Assembly (NCBI RefSeq): GCF_000332515.2
Contig: NZ_AOGZ02000016.1
Coordinates: forward strand, 124,001-188,000
Source of the DNA: Leptospira wolbachii serovar Codice str. CDC
Lineage (GTDB): Bacteria > Spirochaetota > Leptospiria > Leptospirales > Leptospiraceae
Reading direction: 5' to 3'
Length of the DNA stretch: 64,000 nucleotides
Numbering within the stretch: the first letter of the stretch is position 1; each line of letters opens with the position of its first letter. Below, piece after piece: positions 61,129-64,000 of the stretch. The notes under the pieces were generated by a model. That model searched no databases. It was not told the origin of the DNA and was given only the letters and a program-made list of their open reading frames with translations. Made by a program: the position numbers and the translations under genes.

Positions 61129-63012
61129 ATGAAATCGATTCCGAGACGATACTGGGTTTTTCCTGTAGACATACTCTTTATGTTCTTGTCGTATTTTCTC
61201 GCACACCTTGTGCGTTTTGAAAATATACGATTTTTAGAAAGTTATCCAGACTTTTGGGTTTGCGCCACGATCGTTGTGGTTTCTCGGAGTTTAGTTTTTT
61301 TATTTTCTGGGATTTACAGATCTCTTTGGTCTTATGCTTCTTTACATGATCTATTAGCTATCATCAAAGCGACAGTTCTCTCCTCTCTAGTTTCCACTCT
61401 TGCACTTCTTTTTTATAACCGCTTCTACCAACTCTCTCGGATGGTACCCATCCTCGATACACTCATCTTACTCGGATTCTTATGTTTACGAAGTTTGAGT
61501 TGGAGAATGCTAAGAGAACAAATTTTTAGTTCTGAAAAATCCAAAAGAGGAACTCCTATCATTCTTGTGGGTGCGGGTAAACTCGGAAGTTCCTTCTTAA
61601 CAGAGATCAGGCGAAATGTTGACTTAGACTACCAACCCATTGGATTTTTGGATGACAACCTTTCTAAAAAAGGAGGATACATCCAAGGGGTTCCCATTCT
61701 CGGATCCACAGATGAAATCGGAAAAATTTTAGTGCAGTATGGTGTCAAAAAGGTCATTATGACCGTTCCCCAACCTGACGGACGTGTGGTGAGTAAACTT
61801 AAAAAAGAATGTGAAGGTGCCGGCGTTGATTTTAAAATTTTACCGACGTTTGGTGAATATTTATCAGCAAAACCAAATATCACACAACTTCGCGAAGTAC
61901 AAGTAGAAGACCTTTTAGGTAGACCAACGGTTGACCTAGAAATTGAATCCATTCGGTCTTACTTAGAGAAACGAGTGATTCTCGTTACTGGAGCTGGTGG
62001 TTCTATTGGATCGGAAATTTGCAGGCAAGTGGCACTTTTCAAACCAAGTGTACTGGTTATCTTAGATGCCGCCGAAACTCCGTTATACGAAATCGATTAT
62101 GAGCTTAGAAAAAGTTTTGCCGATTTAAATATTGATGTTCGGCCAGTAGTGGCAGATGTAAAAAACCTATCTCGTATTTCTGCTGTTTTTGAAGAACATC
62201 GCCCTTCTGTTGTATTCCATTCCGCGGCATATAAACACGTACCAATGATGGAAATCAACCCATCGGAAGCAGTTTTAAATAACGTAATGGGTACAAAAAA
62301 TGTAGCAGACGTTTGTCGTCTCATCGGAGTAGATCGATTTGTTCTCATTTCTACAGACAAAGCTGTGAATCCCGTAAATGTCATGGGGGCTTCAAAACGT
62401 GCAGCAGAAATTTATCTCCAACATATTTCTCAAAATTCTAGAACTAAATTCATTACGGTTCGGTTTGGGAACGTACTTGGTTCTAATGGAAGTGTAATCC
62501 CTCGTTTTAGAGAACAAATTAAACGTGGTGGACCCGTCACTGTGACCCATCCAGATGTCATTCGGTATTTTATGACCATCCCAGAGGCCACACAACTAGT
62601 GTTACAGGCTGGAAGCATGGGTGAACATGGAGAAATTTTCCTTTTGGATATGGGTGAGCCAGTAAAAATTTTATCTTTAGCAGAAGAGATGATTCGTTTG
62701 TCAGGTTATACTCCCCACAAAGACATAGCCATTGAGTTTTCAGGTCTCAGACCGGGAGAAAAACTATATGAAGAACTTCTTTTAAACCAGGAAGGGATTA
62801 AAAAAACACACCATCCAAAAATTAGGATTGCTGCTCCGTTAGAAAACTACAACCTACTTCTCTTCCAGAACAAACTAAACAGATTGTTCTCTCTTGCCAA
62901 GGCCAATAAAAATAGAGAAATCTTCGGGGCTTTTAAAGACATTATCCCCGAGTATAAAATACACGACGAGTACATCGAGTGGGAAACATCACATGGTAAA
63001 AGGAATTTATGA
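61129..63012 (+). CDS. CapD/FlmA-family nucleotide-sugar epimerase/dehydratase
   Basis: 627 residues from the ATG at 61129 (MKSIPRRYWVFPVDILFMF), choosing this start because upstream in-frame codons extend over the divergent gene. Four N-terminal helices (about 10-125), a Rossmann domain (GAGKLGSSFLTEI, about 150), and a short-chain dehydrogenase domain with VTGAGGSIGSEICRQV, AYKHVPMMEINPSEAVLNN and STDKAVNPVNVMGASKRAAE (Met in place of Tyr, as in the WbpM group). It makes 4-keto-6-deoxy UDP-sugars for polysaccharide or flagellar glycosylation, at the inner membrane. Confidence 0.94.
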   Translation: MKSIPRRYWVFPVDILFMFLSYFLAHLVRFENIRFLESYPDFWVCATIVVVSRSLVFLFSGIYRSLWSYASLHDLLAIIKATVLSSLVSTLALLFYNRFYQLSRMVPILDTLILLGFLCLRSLSWRMLREQIFSSEKSKRGTPIILVGAGKLGSSFLTEIRRNVDLDYQPIGFLDDNLSKKGGYIQGVPILGSTDEIGKILVQYGVKKVIMTVPQPDGRVVSKLKKECEGAGVDFKILPTFGEYLSAKPNITQLREVQVEDLLGRPTVDLEIESIRSYLEKRVILVTGAGGSIGSEICRQVALFKPSVLVILDAAETPLYEIDYELRKSFADLNIDVRPVVADVKNLSRISAVFEEHRPSVVFHSAAYKHVPMMEINPSEAVLNNVMGTKNVADVCRLIGVDRFVLISTDKAVNPVNVMGASKRAAEIYLQHISQNSRTKFITVRFGNVLGSNGSVIPRFREQIKRGGPVTVTHPDVIRYFMTIPEATQLVLQAGSMGEHGEIFLLDMGEPVKILSLAEEMIRLSGYTPHKDIAIEFSGLRPGEKLYEELLLNQEGIKKTHHPKIRIAAPLENYNLLLFQNKLNRLFSLAKANKNREIFGAFKDIIPEYKIHDEYIEWETSHGKRNL

Positions 63013-63467
63013 GCGAAAAACTCACGCAGGAAGAAATCACAACATTACGTGAGTTTAAAAGAGATTTATTCAATCTTTATTGGGAACGATTTGGTGTATT
63101 CTATATCCATGTTATGCCACATCCAAAACTAGAAATTGGAAAACGAGGGTTACTCAATGCAGAAAAAGAATCTGGCATTGTACTTGTGTTTGGTGACAAA
63201 GCAGTAAAAGTATTGGATAGTAAACCTGATTATTTATTTGCTGAACTTCAGTTTGGTTCCGCATGGGAACCGACTATGATTCCTTGGGATGCAGTATTCC
63301 GTATTTACGATAAGTTTCAAAACTCGGCGACTCAATTGCGATTTCTCCAAGTAGAAGTGGCTCCCAATGCAGAAGAAGTGAGTTCCAAACCGAAGGTGAC
63401 TAAACCGGAAATAACAGGAGATGGAAACGTGATTCGAGTTGATTTTGGAGGGAAACGAAACGAATGA
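63009..63467 (+). CDS. SspB-like ClpXP adaptor candidate
   Basis: A 152-residue protein. The pattern YIHVMPHPKLEI, VLVFGDKAVKVLDSKPDYLF, LQFGSAWEPTMIPWDAVFRIYD and the long flexible tail ending VIRVDFGGKRNE resembles SspB: a substrate-binding barrel followed by a disordered linker and a ClpX-docking end. The resemblance was judged by eye and is weak to moderate. It starts 4 bp inside the CapD-like gene, and its stop overlaps the next gene's ATG (ATGA). Confidence 0.5.
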   Translation: MSEKLTQEEITTLREFKRDLFNLYWERFGVFYIHVMPHPKLEIGKRGLLNAEKESGIVLVFGDKAVKVLDSKPDYLFAELQFGSAWEPTMIPWDAVFRIYDKFQNSATQLRFLQVEVAPNAEEVSSKPKVTKPEITGDGNVIRVDFGGKRNE

Positions 63468-64000
63468 ATTTTTTTACCATCACTCGAGGAGATCTCGACG
63501 GTTTTTTTGGTCTCATGGTAGACAACCTCATCCAACTTTTAGTTCTTTCTGCTCTTTGTATAGGGGTCTGCGGTTTCCCCCTCATCTTCGTTACTTCCGT
63601 TGTTTTACCAGGGGCAGCTGTATCCTTACTCGTAGGAAATGTATTTTATGCATGGCAGGCTTGGAAACTAGGACAAAAAACTCATCGAACAGATGTTACA
63701 GCCATTCCTTATGGGATCAATACGGTTTCTCTTTTTGCCTTTGTATTTTTTGTTATGTTTCCCACCTACCAAGCCACAGGTGACTATGTAGCAGCATGGA
63801 AAGCGGGACTCCTAGTATCTTTTGTTTCCGGATGTATTGAAGTGATCGGCTCTTTTGTCGCCGCAAAAATCCGCAAATACACACCTAGAGCCGCTTTACT
63901 TTCTGCTTTAGCAGGAATTGCCATCACCTTTATTTCTATGGATTTTTTACTTCGTACCTTTGAAAGACCAATCATCGCTTTTATTCCACTAGGTGTCATT
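63464..64000 (+). CDS. Xanthine/uracil-permease-like transporter (3' end outside window)
   Basis: The first 179 residues of a membrane protein, starting at the ATG that overlaps the previous stop. RGDLDGFFGLMVDNLIQLLVLS at the N-terminus, PYGINTVSLFAFVFFVMFP and several hydrophobic helices resemble nucleobase permeases (NCS2-like). The rest is beyond the window, so the assignment stays provisional. It is the third gene of an operon with the CapD-like and SspB-like genes. Confidence 0.75.
   Translation, partial: MNFFTITRGDLDGFFGLMVDNLIQLLVLSALCIGVCGFPLIFVTSVVLPGAAVSLLVGNVFYAWQAWKLGQKTHRTDVTAIPYGINTVSLFAFVFFVMFPTYQATGDYVAAWKAGLLVSFVSGCIEVIGSFVAAKIRKYTPRAALLSALAGIAITFISMDFLLRTFERPIIAFIPLGVI

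Noticed and set aside
1..64000. CRISPR arrays, tRNA or rRNA genes
   Set aside because: No regularly spaced repeats of CRISPR length, no cloverleaf with a T-arm and no rRNA sequence was found by eye.

Overview
The window looks like the chromosome of a saprophytic-type Leptospira (spirochaete). It is low-GC and gene-dense, with many chemotaxis transducers, GAF/SpoIIE-type phosphatases, spirochaetal lipoboxes, a Leptospira-type small lipoprotein and a LruC-like lipoprotein. The species was inferred from gene content only; no 16S rRNA or tRNA gene was found.

Layout. 1-7.9 kb: a chemotaxis transducer cut by the window edge, small lipoproteins, an EamA transporter, a predicted outer-membrane protein and a second, six-helix transducer. 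7.9-14.7 kb: a methionine/SAM-cycle operon (ArsR-methyltransferase fusion regulator, ahcY, 7Fe-type ferredoxin, metH) preceded by a 32-bp palindrome that is a strong operator candidate. 14.8-29.1 kb: housekeeping and signalling genes (plant-type PFK, GAF-GAF-SpoIIE phosphatase, argB, Nit amidohydrolase, alr, class V aminotransferase, BASS transporter, rpmG with a DksA-like protein lacking its zinc site, O-antigen ligase-like protein, thioesterase). 29.2-32.6 kb: the most interesting locus. It holds a homologue of photoactive yellow protein (PYP) with the chromophore cysteine and the Tyr/Glu pair kept. It is divergent from a chemotaxis transducer that has no sensor domain, and convergent with a compact adenylating enzyme fused to a carrier domain that could supply the activated chromophore. 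I propose this as a candidate light-sensing taxis module. 32.6-50.6 kb: LruC-like lipoprotein, menG, exbB/exbD, histidine kinase plus response-regulator phosphatase, dinB, hydrolases, OsmC and 1-Cys peroxiredoxin, adenylate cyclase, sthA, and an ECF sigma/FecR/HAMP operon.

50.6-51.6 kb is a gene-poor accessory patch with an IS481-like remnant. Inside the remnant, 51122-51163 is an exact copy of the loxP-containing linker of 454 mate-pair libraries, so the assembly is suspect here and the two flanks may not be adjacent in the real genome. 51.6-55.5 kb: a secreted subtilase with a large insertion, a lipoprotein resembling a subtilase prodomain (possible inhibitor) and a repeat-rich lipoprotein. 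55.7-64 kb: lipoprotein, YhhN-family protein, Ada-like DNA repair protein, hrpB, a STAS/zinc-ribbon protein, a CapD-like sugar dehydratase/epimerase, a possible SspB-like ClpXP adaptor and a permease cut by the window end.

Functional assignments come from reading motifs by eye; no database search was run.
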